Assembly: GCF_003014595.1 (NCBI RefSeq)
Contig: NZ_PYGK01000017.1
Location: 62,001 to 126,000 of the forward strand
Reading direction: 5' to 3'
DNA length: 64,000 nt
DNA from: Chitinophaga ginsengisoli
GTDB taxonomy: Bacteria; Bacteroidota; Bacteroidia; Chitinophagales; Chitinophagaceae
Both the position numbers and the translations under genes were made by a program. Positions 25,625-33,616 of this stretch are shown piece by piece; position 1 is the first letter of the stretch, and each line of letters begins with the position of its first letter. The notes beneath the pieces were generated by a model that made no database searches, was not told the origin of the DNA, and worked only from the letters and a program-made list of their open reading frames with translations.

Positions 25625-25740
25625 AAATCCTCCAGAATGTCGAATAGCCGCATTCCGGAGGATTTTTAGTTTTCGAGCCCGTTTCAAATAATCCCCCTAT
25701 ATCTCTTACCTTCAACTGGGTGTCAAAAAAGCATCCACTC
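25625..25740 (+). pseudogene. Diverged copy of tRNA terminator plus the first codons of a second integrase
   Basis: This stretch aligns with 15349-15471 at the left end: the terminator hairpin, then CTTACCTTCAA and a TGGGTxTCAAAAAA block. In one frame it reads LGVKKAST, compared with MGIKKKTS at the integrase start. The similarity then ends. It looks like the stump of an older related integrase. Confidence 0.55.
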
Positions 25741-25746
25741 GCTGTT

Positions 25747-26235
25747 CTATACCGCCTTATTAGTTTGATATATCTTCCTGAACTGTAACACAGAACCAAC
25801 TATAAGCATGATCAAAAGCAAAAGAAGTGTTTTTGCAATCAAAGGATCCTGAGGTCCATGAGCCAGCGGATGACCTACCGGAATACGGTTAAAGGTTTCA
25901 TTTACAGTTGGAATCATCGACAAGAAAAAGCTGAAAGAAAGGAAGAAAGTCTCTATATAACGAGCACGGTTATTTCCCGGCTTTTTGGCATAAAGAAGAT
26001 ATGCTACTACTACCAATGTCACAACCAATAATGCAAGAATATGTCCCGGATTCACTCCCTTAACGCTCGATAGTCCTAATGCTGTCAATGACGTGACTAG
26101 TGTAAAATAAAAATAGATCTTTCCCGGAAGTTTGCCCAGATCTATTTTGCCTCCTTTAGTAAAAGCTATAACGGCAGCAACAATCGCTATAATACCTATA
26201 ACGGTATGAAAAATCCCCAAGATTGATAATCCCAT
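25747..26235 (-). CDS. Four-helix membrane protein of unknown function
   Basis: The 162-residue protein has four hydrophobic helices (ILGIFHTVIGIIAIVAAVIA, the following FTLVTSLTALGL, ILALLVVTLVVVAYLLYA and LLLLLIMLIVGSVLQF). A conserved-looking loop HPLAHGPQDP lies before the last helix. The ATG at 26235 starts directly at the first helix; a start 26 codons upstream would add a soluble leader and overlap a regulatory box. No family is recognised. One of the three 38-bp boxes lies about 60 bp upstream. Confidence 0.7.
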   Translation of the reverse strand: MGLSILGIFHTVIGIIAIVAAVIAFTKGGKIDLGKLPGKIYFYFTLVTSLTALGLSSVKGVNPGHILALLVVTLVVVAYLLYAKKPGNNRARYIETFFLSFSFFLSMIPTVNETFNRIPVGHPLAHGPQDPLIAKTLLLLLIMLIVGSVLQFRKIYQTNKAV

Positions 26236-26295
26236 GATCTTGACTTTTGAATGTTTATTTAATACTGCAAATATTGTAACAAAAGAAGAAATGCA

Positions 26296-26333
26296 CTTTG
26301 TGAACCGGGTCAATTATTTGGCAATATGGTTCA
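26296..26333 (-). promoter_or_regulatory. 38-bp regulatory box A (upstream of the membrane protein)
   Basis: Its core halves are TTTGTGAAC...GGTCAATT and GGCAAT...GGTTCA. It matches boxes B (28922-28959) and C (30160-30197) at most positions, including spacing. The transcript runs leftward; a CAATATTTG -7-like sequence on the minus strand lies on the downstream side. Confidence 0.6.
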
Positions 26334-26381
26334 GCAACAACGCTCGGCAACATCTGGTGTCAGAAATAGAAACGTATTTTC

Positions 26382-27383
26382 TTAAAAAGATACTAGTGAT
26401 AAGCCAACATTCACGTAAGGAGCATTTTTATTACTACTAATTATGGATGCGTTATTATAGTTTTCGCCGTCTTTAAATAGCCTGGCAGACAAGAAGCTGT
26501 TAAGTCCACCATCCAAAGTCAGCATAACATTCTTCGCGAACAGCAATTCAAACGCCGCTCCACTTTTTAACTCAATCGTATTGTAGCTTACCTTGCCATC
26601 TAAGAAAGTATTGTGCCGATCATAAAAAATAGTATATGAACGCTGATTGGAACCAACTGACACCCAGGCGTTCCTAGCTATCTCTTTTTTTAAGTTAACA
26701 CCTGTGGGAATATCTACGATCAATTCGAGTCCGGATGAAATGAATTTATGATAATAGTTAATAATAGGCTCGACAGGTATCGGCGAAGATGGATCTATCA
26801 AGGCTAATAAGCCAACAGAGAATGTCGTGTTTCCTGTTTTTTTCAAGGGCAAATTGATACTACCATTCAAATTTAAACGGCGAAAACTATTCACTCCGTC
26901 TGTAATTCCCCTGACAACTAATGAATAAACAACCGGGTGATCAAATATCTTATCTGACCGGGAATAATTTATGGCGAGATCGAATGTGCTTCTATCTGTG
27001 GTCACGGGAGTCAATTCCGCTTCTGGCAACTTGTTGCTAATGTCTTTTATCCTTGTGGATGTATAGGTATAATAGATACCGGCCGACAAGGAGTTACCTT
27101 TCCATTTAATAGCAGGTGTGTTGAAAAAAGTGCTTATGCGTCTGGTTTTTATTTTTCCGCTGGCAAAATCACGATCATCCAGTTTCACATCAAAATCACT
27201 ATAGCCAAAGCCACTGGCCGATATGCCGAATTTCCTTAACCCAGGATAACGAATGGCAAGTTCTTTCATATTTGCACTGATGGTATCAGCCCCTGGGTGT
27301 AAAGAAGACATACTAATCATGTTCTGCGCTTGCATGGTACAAGGCAACAATAGGAAACATAGGAAGAGAACTGGCATTTTCAT
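26382..27383 (-). CDS. Outer-membrane beta-barrel-like protein
   Basis: The 333-residue protein has a signal peptide (MKMPVLFLCFLLLPCTMQAQ). Alternating beta strands such as NSLSAGIYYTYTSTRI and NTTFSVGLLALIDPSSPIPV follow, and it ends in an aromatic residue (VNVGLSLVSF), typical of outer-membrane barrels. The start at 27383 is chosen for the signal peptide; the longer form would overlap msrB. It lies 25 bp after msrB, so it is probably cotranscribed with it. The function is unknown. Confidence 0.75.
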   Translation of the reverse strand: MKMPVLFLCFLLLPCTMQAQNMISMSSLHPGADTISANMKELAIRYPGLRKFGISASGFGYSDFDVKLDDRDFASGKIKTRRISTFFNTPAIKWKGNSLSAGIYYTYTSTRIKDISNKLPEAELTPVTTDRSTFDLAINYSRSDKIFDHPVVYSLVVRGITDGVNSFRRLNLNGSINLPLKKTGNTTFSVGLLALIDPSSPIPVEPIINYYHKFISSGLELIVDIPTGVNLKKEIARNAWVSVGSNQRSYTIFYDRHNTFLDGKVSYNTIELKSGAAFELLFAKNVMLTLDGGLNSFLSARLFKDGENYNNASIISSNKNAPYVNVGLSLVSF

Positions 27384-27408
27384 ATGGTCATATATAATTG
27401 GCAAAGGT

Positions 27409-27933
27409 TTATTTATCCGAAAGCATCCTGTCTGGTTCAAAATCAAGGCTAATGGCATTCATGCAGTATCTTTTGTAAGTTGGAGGCGGGCCATCATCAA
27501 AAATGTGTCCCAGATGGGCATCACAGCGCCCACAAAGCACCTCTGTACGATCCATCCCCTGAGAATCATCTTCTAAATATCTTACGCTGTTTTTTCTTAA
27601 CGGCTCATAGAAGCTTGGCCAACCACAACTACTGGCAAACTTGGCATCGGACCTGAAAAGTATATTTCCGCAAGCTGCACAGTAGTAAGTCCCTTTCGTT
27701 TTGCTTTTCCAGTATACGCCGGTAAATGGCCGCTCGGTGTCCTTTTCCCTGGCTACCGCATAGAGGTCTGCTGATAACACTTTCTTCCATTCTGCATTGG
27801 ACACGTTCAGCCGTGTAGTGTCTGTGGTTGAATAGTAGGGATTGTTTTCATGCCCTTTAGCAGATCTCTGGTTCTGGGCATAAGCACCAACAGATAGTAT
27901 CGCCAGTAAATAACTGAAAATAATTTTCCTCAT
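27409..27933 (-). CDS. msrB: Peptide-methionine (R)-S-oxide reductase, exported
   Basis: MsrB reduces methionine-R-sulfoxide in oxidised proteins. The 174-residue protein has a signal peptide (SYLLAILSVGAYAQ), so it acts outside the cytoplasm. The two zinc CxxC motifs (YYCAACGN and VLCGRCDAHLGH) are present. The catalytic Cys lies in KRYCMNAISLDF, and the substrate motif SSCGWPSFYEPL is also visible. The usual N-S after the catalytic Cys is N-A. It lies between a hydrolase and an outer-membrane protein in one minus-strand operon, which suggests an envelope oxidative-stress role. Confidence 0.92.
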   Translation of the reverse strand: MRKIIFSYLLAILSVGAYAQNQRSAKGHENNPYYSTTDTTRLNVSNAEWKKVLSADLYAVAREKDTERPFTGVYWKSKTKGTYYCAACGNILFRSDAKFASSCGWPSFYEPLRKNSVRYLEDDSQGMDRTEVLCGRCDAHLGHIFDDGPPPTYKRYCMNAISLDFEPDRMLSDK

Positions 27934-27995
27934 TGTGATTGAATTATGCTTCCGTTTATCTTTAAATATTCTTCTTTATAAAAAAAATGGAATTG

Positions 27996-28823
27996 CTATT
28001 TTTTTATAATGGTGTTAAGTATCTGAACTAATTCACCAGGTTTAGATAGAAAAGGACTATGTCCTGATTTAATCTCATAAGTATTTAAAATATGCGCTTC
28101 AGCAACCATCTGTTGCTGAAATGGAAAGCTGATCGCTTTGTCTTCAGTTGTATAGATGTAGTATTTATTAGCGATGGTGTTGTAAATCTCACTGCTATAA
28201 TTCAGCGGGGTTCCGGCAGCGCCAACAGGCTCGGGGCGAAGCTTTTCTACCAATAGTTTAATATCATCATCCGATCCGTCTTTACAGAATACCTCTCTCA
28301 TATTCACTTCAGGATTGGCAATAGTTACCGTACTTCCATCAGCAGAAAATGCTAATGCAGCGGGAATAGATGTTCCCTTGTCCTTTGCTGAATAATCGAA
28401 TACACTGCTACCGCTTTGAGGGATAAATCCGGCAACATATACTAATTTGTCTATTTTCTGAGGAACTTTACAGGCTGCCTGTGTAACTATTGCACCACCC
28501 AGGCTATGTCCTACCAGGACAACGGGACCATTCATACCATTGATAACATCGGTCACCTGTTTAACATATCCATCAAAGGTTATTTCAGAAACAGGTGTCT
28601 GATCATTCCCATGACCAGCTAATTCCACTAAAACAACTTTATTCCCTTCAGCTTCTAAAGACGCCTTTACCTTATCCCATACAAAAGATGCTTGCCAGGC
28701 ACCATGCACCAACACAAAAGTTGAATGATTCTTATCTTTTGATGTATCATCGTTATCCTTTGAACAAGAATTTAAGGATAGTATCAATAGTAATAAAATC
28801 CCTATGTTTTTTACGTATTTCAT
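27996..28823 (-). CDS. Alpha/beta-hydrolase lipoprotein
   Basis: The 275-residue protein has a lipobox signal (LLLLILSLNSCSKD), so it is anchored to a membrane. The oxyanion start FVLVHGAWQAS, the nucleophile elbow GHSLGGA and the C-terminal catalytic His in SGHSPFLSKPGE are all visible. This resembles the salicylate-esterase-like or pheophorbidase-like branch of small-molecule hydrolases. Box B lies about 100 bp upstream. It heads the operon with msrB and the outer-membrane protein. Confidence 0.85.
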   Translation of the reverse strand: MKYVKNIGILLLLILSLNSCSKDNDDTSKDKNHSTFVLVHGAWQASFVWDKVKASLEAEGNKVVLVELAGHGNDQTPVSEITFDGYVKQVTDVINGMNGPVVLVGHSLGGAIVTQAACKVPQKIDKLVYVAGFIPQSGSSVFDYSAKDKGTSIPAALAFSADGSTVTIANPEVNMREVFCKDGSDDDIKLLVEKLRPEPVGAAGTPLNYSSEIYNTIANKYYIYTTEDKAISFPFQQQMVAEAHILNTYEIKSGHSPFLSKPGELVQILNTIIKK

Positions 28824-28921
28824 ACTTATATAAATGTTTGTTTATTTTATCTTCAGGGGAAGATGAACCAGTGTTATATCATCTCTGACAAGGCAAAGTT
28901 GCAGTACAAAAAAGAGATGCG

Positions 28922-28959
28922 TTTTGTGAATAAGTTCAATTTTTAGGGAATCTGGTTCA
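28922..28959 (-). promoter_or_regulatory. 38-bp regulatory box B (upstream of the hydrolase operon)
   Basis: It reads TTTTGTGAATAAGTTCAATT, then a 12-bp spacer ending GAATCT and GGTTCA. It aligns without gaps to boxes A and C. CAACTTTG on the minus strand downstream resembles a -7 box. Confidence 0.6.
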
Positions 28960-29044
28960 ACAAATAGACGTAAGGCGTCCTTATAGCGTTTGTGCGCTAT
29001 CACATAGGAATAAGATCAGGGGGAAGTAAAAAGTATGAATCCTT

Positions 29045-29905
29045 CTATCTTTTCTTATCCGTCTTATTTAGCTTTAAACGGAAATCTGAAGGTGGGGTGT
29101 GGTATTTATCGTGAAAACTTTTCGTAAAATTAGCCAGGTCATTAAATCCACAGTCAAAAGCAACATCTGTGATACGTGCATCTGAAACTAAAAGTAGTTC
29201 TGCAGCTCTTTCCAACCTTTTGTTTTTAATATAACTGGCAGGAGAATCATTATATATTTTTTTAAACTCCCTTTTAAATGAAGAAAGGCTTAAATTAGTT
29301 TTTTGCGCCAATTCATCAATATTGGTCTGGGAAAACAGGTTAGCTTCTATAACTTGTTTGAACGTATAGGCTGTTGGTGAAAAAAGTTGGGACAGTATGA
29401 CCTGTATGATTTCGGCATCTTGTGTCTGTGATAACAAAAGAATGATTTCCTTCAGTTTCAAAACTAAAATTTCATCGTTTACCAAAGATGGATTTTCAAA
29501 ATAAAATAGCAGGCCCTCTATATATTTTTGAATCAAAAAGTCGTTGTTAATTTTCCCGCTTGACTGGTTGGAGATGTTGTCCTTTTTCTGAAATATCGAA
29601 GGCAGCTCTCTCTCGTAAATTTTCTTCAGTATATCCGGATGGAAAGTGACGATTACAATTTCGCCATCGCTGTTATTTGAATCAGCTATCTGTCGCCCCG
29701 AGTTCAGGCAGTTTAGCAATAATGCGTGATTGGTAGGAATATTGATGGGCTCATTGTCAAATTGAAATTTTGTCTCGCCTTTCAACATATACAATAAACA
29801 AGCCTGCTCTGCCACAGGGAACGCAAATTCAAAAGGCGGCTTAATATCCACTTTTTGAAGGAATGTCTTCCCAAACAATTCAAATTTTTTATAGTCAGTA
29901 ACCAT
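29045..29905 (-). CDS. AraC-family transcriptional regulator
   Basis: The 286-residue protein has an N-terminal cupin-like sensor domain. The C-terminal AraC double helix-turn-helix spans about residues 185-280, with SQTNIDELAQKTNLSLSSFK and the signature RITDVAFDCGFNDLANFTKS followed by KYHTPPSDFR. It lies beside the hydrolase/msrB/membrane-protein group, and the shared 38-bp box lies upstream of each unit including its own, so it is the likely regulator of the group. Confidence 0.88.
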   Translation of the reverse strand: MVTDYKKFELFGKTFLQKVDIKPPFEFAFPVAEQACLLYMLKGETKFQFDNEPINIPTNHALLLNCLNSGRQIADSNNSDGEIVIVTFHPDILKKIYERELPSIFQKKDNISNQSSGKINNDFLIQKYIEGLLFYFENPSLVNDEILVLKLKEIILLLSQTQDAEIIQVILSQLFSPTAYTFKQVIEANLFSQTNIDELAQKTNLSLSSFKREFKKIYNDSPASYIKNKRLERAAELLLVSDARITDVAFDCGFNDLANFTKSFHDKYHTPPSDFRLKLNKTDKKR

Positions 29906-30628
29906 TTAAGGTGTTTTATTTATTGTATTGCGTAGATACCTTATTGCTTTCTGTGATCCGAATACATAATACTAAGCCAACGCCGGATCGAATATAGGCA
30001 AAACCGTTTGAACCAGTCCCTGTTATCATGTGTCGCCTCATTTCTTAAACCTCAGTATTTTGAGGCAAGCAAAGCTTCGTAACTGACGGGCAAATGCAAT
30101 ACATTAGAAATTGATTATCTATCTGACAATGCAAAATTGAAATCCCAGGAATACAAATACTTTGTGAATCAGGTCAATTATTTGGCAATTTAGTTCAACC
30201 GGTAGTTTGACTCCCTCAACCAGCCGCTCACTTATTCCTCCTACATCACGACGTCGCGATTAAATTTCCGCTGATATCCCTAACGAATAAACGCATGATA
30301 TACCAGGATTAATTTCTTCAGTAATTCCGCTCAGCAGCAAAGGCGCTATCCCCCACCTCAGTAACGAAATACCCATATATTCAAACGCGACGATTGACGC
30401 GGATTTTTCTAAAAAATGCCGGAGCAAACACAAACAAAAAGTAAGAATACCTGCCGGACTTTTTCTGATTACATCACAAAGCTAAGAAGAAAACGTATGC
30501 GGAAAATACGCATTTTTATCTCCAAAAACAACATACAATAAACTGATTTACAATTAATTAAAAGAAACAAATGCCCAATAGGGAAAATCAGGCTTTTCTT
30601 TCCGGAGATGCTATGCTTTTTACCGTCC
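29906..30628. other. Intergenic stretch containing box C
   Basis: Apart from box C at 30160-30197 no gene or strong repeat is seen. A TTCATTCAC-free, AT-rich sequence leads to the hairpin elements at 30629. Confidence 0.4.
30160..30197 (-). promoter_or_regulatory. 38-bp regulatory box C (upstream of the AraC gene)
   Basis: It reads CTTTGTGAATCAGGTCAATT, then ATTTGGCAATTTAGTTCA. It differs from box A at only a few positions. It lies 255 bp upstream of the regulator start, with a CAATTTTG -7-like sequence on the downstream side of the minus strand. Confidence 0.55.
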
Positions 30629-30718
30629 TGATACCGCTTTGATACCGCTAATCCTCCCTTGATCTTACGTTCATGAACGTAGGATCAACGCAGGATTAGC
30701 GGTATCAAAGCGGTATCA
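30629..30718. repeat. Long hairpin element 1 (45-bp arms)
   Basis: Arms 30629-30673 and 30674-30718 are inverted repeats with three mismatches and no loop (central palindrome ACGTTCATGAACGT). The outer part of each arm is an 11-bp tandem (TGATACCGCT twice). Its inner part resembles hairpin 2. Confidence 0.85.
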
Positions 30719-30758
30719 AAGAGGGCTAAACCAGACTATTTCTCCCTATACACCTTCG

Positions 30759-30854
30759 GTAGAGATTCGGTCGAGGTAGCCTCATCCTCCCTTAATCTTC
30801 CGTTCCGGAACGGAAGATTAAGGGAGGATGAGGCTACCTCGACCGAATCTCTAC
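30759..30854. repeat. Long hairpin element 2 (48-bp perfect arms)
   Basis: Arms 30759-30806 and 30807-30854 are perfect inverted repeats with no loop (centre CCGTTCCGGAACGG). The inner block ATCCTCCCTTAATCTTCCG is close to ATCCTCCCTTGATCTTACG in element 1. An extra ATCTCTAC unit 11 bp outside the right arm repeats the 11-bp tandem logic of element 1. Confidence 0.9.
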
Positions 30855-30901
30855 TATATCTCTACCGGAGACACACTAACATTTACCTGAACTATCCCCT
30901 C

Positions 30902-31096
30902 GCGTTATATTCACCCGTACAGAAGGTGTCTCCCCATGTTCGTTTAGTGGTCAATTGCAAAAATGTGTTTCCAGAGGGCATACAGCTCGAAAATATCCCT
31001 TTCTGGAACACTGTACCTATTTACTGCGATAACGCCATTTTAAAGGGTATTACGGTCAATTCTGTGGATATTCCCGGAGGGATGGTATCGATATAG
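30902..31096 (+). pseudogene. Fragment of a GH28 (polygalacturonase-like) glycosidase
   Basis: One frame reads VRLVVNCKNVFPEGIQLENI, then PFWNTVPIYCDNAILKGITV and ends in a stop at 31094-31096. The pattern N-C-K-N-V-x-x-E-G-I-x-L-x-N-x-P-F-W-x-x-x-P-x-Y-C-D-N is the conserved middle of GH28 enzymes. Only about 60 residues remain, and no start codon or catalytic Asp region is present, so it is a gene relic. Confidence 0.55.
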
Positions 31097-31120
31097 CATC
31101 CAGCCGGAAAAAGCAATAAG

Positions 31121-31157
31121 AAAAAACCGGGCAGTCATCGACGTACCCGGCCTTTTT
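31121..31157. terminator. Bidirectional terminator
   Basis: AAACCGGG (31124-31131) pairs with CCCGGCCTTTTT (31146-31157), with A/T runs on both sides. It lies 3 bp after the end of the minus-strand MFS gene. Confidence 0.7.
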
Positions 31158-31159
31158 AT

Positions 31160-32371
31160 TTACACTACAATCAATTTACGAACACTCCTTCTTGCGCGAA
31201 CCGCAAATGAGATAACACTCAACAATATCACCGACATCACCAGGTAACGGAGTACCATGTCCTGTTGGGTGACTATTTTACCCGTCCGGGAAAGTGCAAA
31301 ACTGGAAACAGATGTCATCACATATACCATTCCTCCCAGCAGCCCACTCGCCATACCCGCATTCTGTGGGAAGTATAACATTCCCTGCGTAAAGAAGAGA
31401 TTGTACAGGAATCCGGAACAGATATGAATAACAAAGGCAAATAACATCAGGCACCATAACTGCTGATAACCGTATCCTATCATGAACAACACCACGATCA
31501 ACGTCAGCTGGACAATACCCGCAGTAACTGCTTTCCGGTTAAAATCAAGTGCGATAAGACGTTTACCGATGATCCCCCCTATCATCCAGGAAAATCCCAG
31601 TATCAGCGTACAATATCCGATCACAACAGCATTGAAATGAAAACTGTTCTCGATCACAAATGGCCCCGCCATGTTGAATACCATCACCACAGAATAAGCC
31701 ATGCCCAATGTAACGATCCCCAGCAGGAATTGCGTATTCCCCAGCATCATCACATAATTCTCTTTTATCCTGACCAGATCGACCTTTTTGCGTTCTGCGA
31801 TTGTTTCTCCACTGAAGATCAGTTCAAACACCAGCATGAGCAACGCGTATATCGCCAGGAAGTAAAAGTTGGACTGCCAGTTAAAATATTTCTGCAGATA
31901 ACCTCCCAGAAACGGCGCTACAATAGGCCCCAGTGACCAGATAATAGTGAAGAAACTAAGGAAATGTTTCAGCTTGTCGCCTGAGTACAGGTCCACAAAG
32001 AAAGCCCGTTTAGACACCACAACAAATGATACAGCCACGCCCTGTATGATCCTTAAAAGACAGATCAGCTGCACGTCCTTTGTGATACCGATCAATAAAG
32101 AGGATACTATCAGCACTCCCAGACCATACATCGCCGGTTTGAACCTGCCAATGCTATCCAGCAGACTTCCGACGAACAATTGAGAGACACCGTAACTAAG
32201 GAAAAAACATGTCAGTGTGAGCTGTATATCATGCTCCGGCACTCCAAGGCTGGTGGCCATTGTAGGGAATGAGGGCAAATAAATGTCTGTGACAAATCCC
32301 GATAAAGGGATTGAGATGAAAGCCAGTAATGTCGCTATCTTCTTTCTTCTATCTGATGCATTTCTTAACAT
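31160..32371 (-). CDS. MFS transporter, Bcr/CflA-like drug or metabolite exporter
   Basis: The 403-residue protein has about 12 membrane helices. The segment SGFVTDIYLPSFPTMATSLG is typical of the Bcr/CflA drug-resistance branch, and the motif A loop reads GSLLDSIGRFKP. The start at 32371 (MLRNASDRRKK) is chosen over one 18 codons upstream. It lies 88 bp after the AraC-type gene on the same strand and next to the divergent tailoring cluster, so it may export that product. Confidence 0.85.
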   Translation of the reverse strand: MLRNASDRRKKIATLLAFISIPLSGFVTDIYLPSFPTMATSLGVPEHDIQLTLTCFFLSYGVSQLFVGSLLDSIGRFKPAMYGLGVLIVSSLLIGITKDVQLICLLRIIQGVAVSFVVVSKRAFFVDLYSGDKLKHFLSFFTIIWSLGPIVAPFLGGYLQKYFNWQSNFYFLAIYALLMLVFELIFSGETIAERKKVDLVRIKENYVMMLGNTQFLLGIVTLGMAYSVVMVFNMAGPFVIENSFHFNAVVIGYCTLILGFSWMIGGIIGKRLIALDFNRKAVTAGIVQLTLIVVLFMIGYGYQQLWCLMLFAFVIHICSGFLYNLFFTQGMLYFPQNAGMASGLLGGMVYVMTSVSSFALSRTGKIVTQQDMVLRYLVMSVILLSVISFAVRARRSVRKLIVV

Positions 32372-32459
32372 ACCCGAAAACCTTTTTAGAATAACGTAAC
32401 AAAGGTATATCAGGCATGCAAACACTCAGTAATGTAATTCAAAGGAATAATTGTCTAAA

Positions 32460-33386
32460 TCAAAGAATCGCTTTTGCCTTTGATTGCCTGAACTGTAAAG
32501 GGGTGATTCCCATCGCTTTCTTGAAGAAATGATTAAAATGAGCAGGTTCCTCAAACCCCAGACAGTAGCCGACCTGAGAGATATCCCATTGTGTATTCTG
32601 CAGTAAGGTCCTGGCTTCTTCCAGCACACGGCCCTTGATAATGGCGGTAGTTGTACTGCCTGTAGTTGTCTTGATTACAGAATTCAAATGATTGACATGG
32701 ACGTTCAAAGCCCCGGCAAAATCGGCCGGTGTTTTCATTGTCAGTGGATGCGCAGGAGAATCCAACGGAAATTGCTGGTGCAGCAGCTCATCGAACATCC
32801 TGAGTAAACGATGGGACGCCGGTAATTCGCTGGTATAATTACCATCAGGCTGATCTACCAGCAGCGAATGCATCAGCAGACAGAGCAGATTTCGGATGGC
32901 CTCATATTTAAAAGGATAATCGCTGTGCGCCATTTCCATCATCTGCCCAAAATAAACAGTTGCCAGCGACAACTGCTTGTCATCCAGGAAGATAACCGGC
33001 TCGCTCCACGCCTTGAACAGCGGTGAACGCTTAAATATGTCAAACTGGTAATGTTCATTGAAGAATTCCTGGTTAAACAGGCAGTAGTAACCGTCCTGGT
33101 TGTCCGATAAACTGGTCCAGGCGTAAGGAACAGACGGACAGGGTAACAACATAGCCGGCTTGTCTATGATAATCGAATTGCCGCCATAATTCAGCTCACC
33201 TGTTCCCAATATCAGTGTGATCTTATAAAAATCACGCCTGTTATACGGCGATTTAAAATTGCAGTATTTCCGGGTATTTACATTAAAATGAGACTTTCCG
33301 CTTTGCAGATCAGTATTACTTAATGGAAAACTGATATGTGATCTGTCCCGGTAAAAATCGGTCAATGTCTCCAATTCCTGGCTCAT
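32460..33386 (-). CDS. AraC-family transcriptional regulator
   Basis: The 308-residue protein has an N-terminal sensor region and a C-terminal AraC DNA-binding domain, with DFAGALNVHVNHLNSVIKTT as the first HTH. The signature WDISQVGYCLGFEEPAHFNH is followed by FKKAMGITPLQFRQSK. It is transcribed toward the MFS gene and divergent from the carbamoyltransferase gene, with about 230 bp between the start codons. It is a plausible regulator of both. Confidence 0.88.
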   Translation of the reverse strand: MSQELETLTDFYRDRSHISFPLSNTDLQSGKSHFNVNTRKYCNFKSPYNRRDFYKITLILGTGELNYGGNSIIIDKPAMLLPCPSVPYAWTSLSDNQDGYYCLFNQEFFNEHYQFDIFKRSPLFKAWSEPVIFLDDKQLSLATVYFGQMMEMAHSDYPFKYEAIRNLLCLLMHSLLVDQPDGNYTSELPASHRLLRMFDELLHQQFPLDSPAHPLTMKTPADFAGALNVHVNHLNSVIKTTTGSTTTAIIKGRVLEEARTLLQNTQWDISQVGYCLGFEEPAHFNHFFKKAMGITPLQFRQSKAKAIL

Positions 33387-33616
33387 GAGACAAAGTTATG
33401 GAAAATATGGAAATGCCATTAGTCCCCCCTTTTCTCCATACATTTTAAAATCTACTAATAAACATCTTCTGTTGCGAAGTGAGTTATTCACCTGAAGTGT
33501 GGATATTGGGAAACATATCAAATGTCAGACAATGCTCAACCGGTACGTCAAACGACTTCTCACCGGCGTTTAAAAGGTGGAATAGTTTTTTAGTTATGTC
33601 TGCTAAAGTTCAGGCT

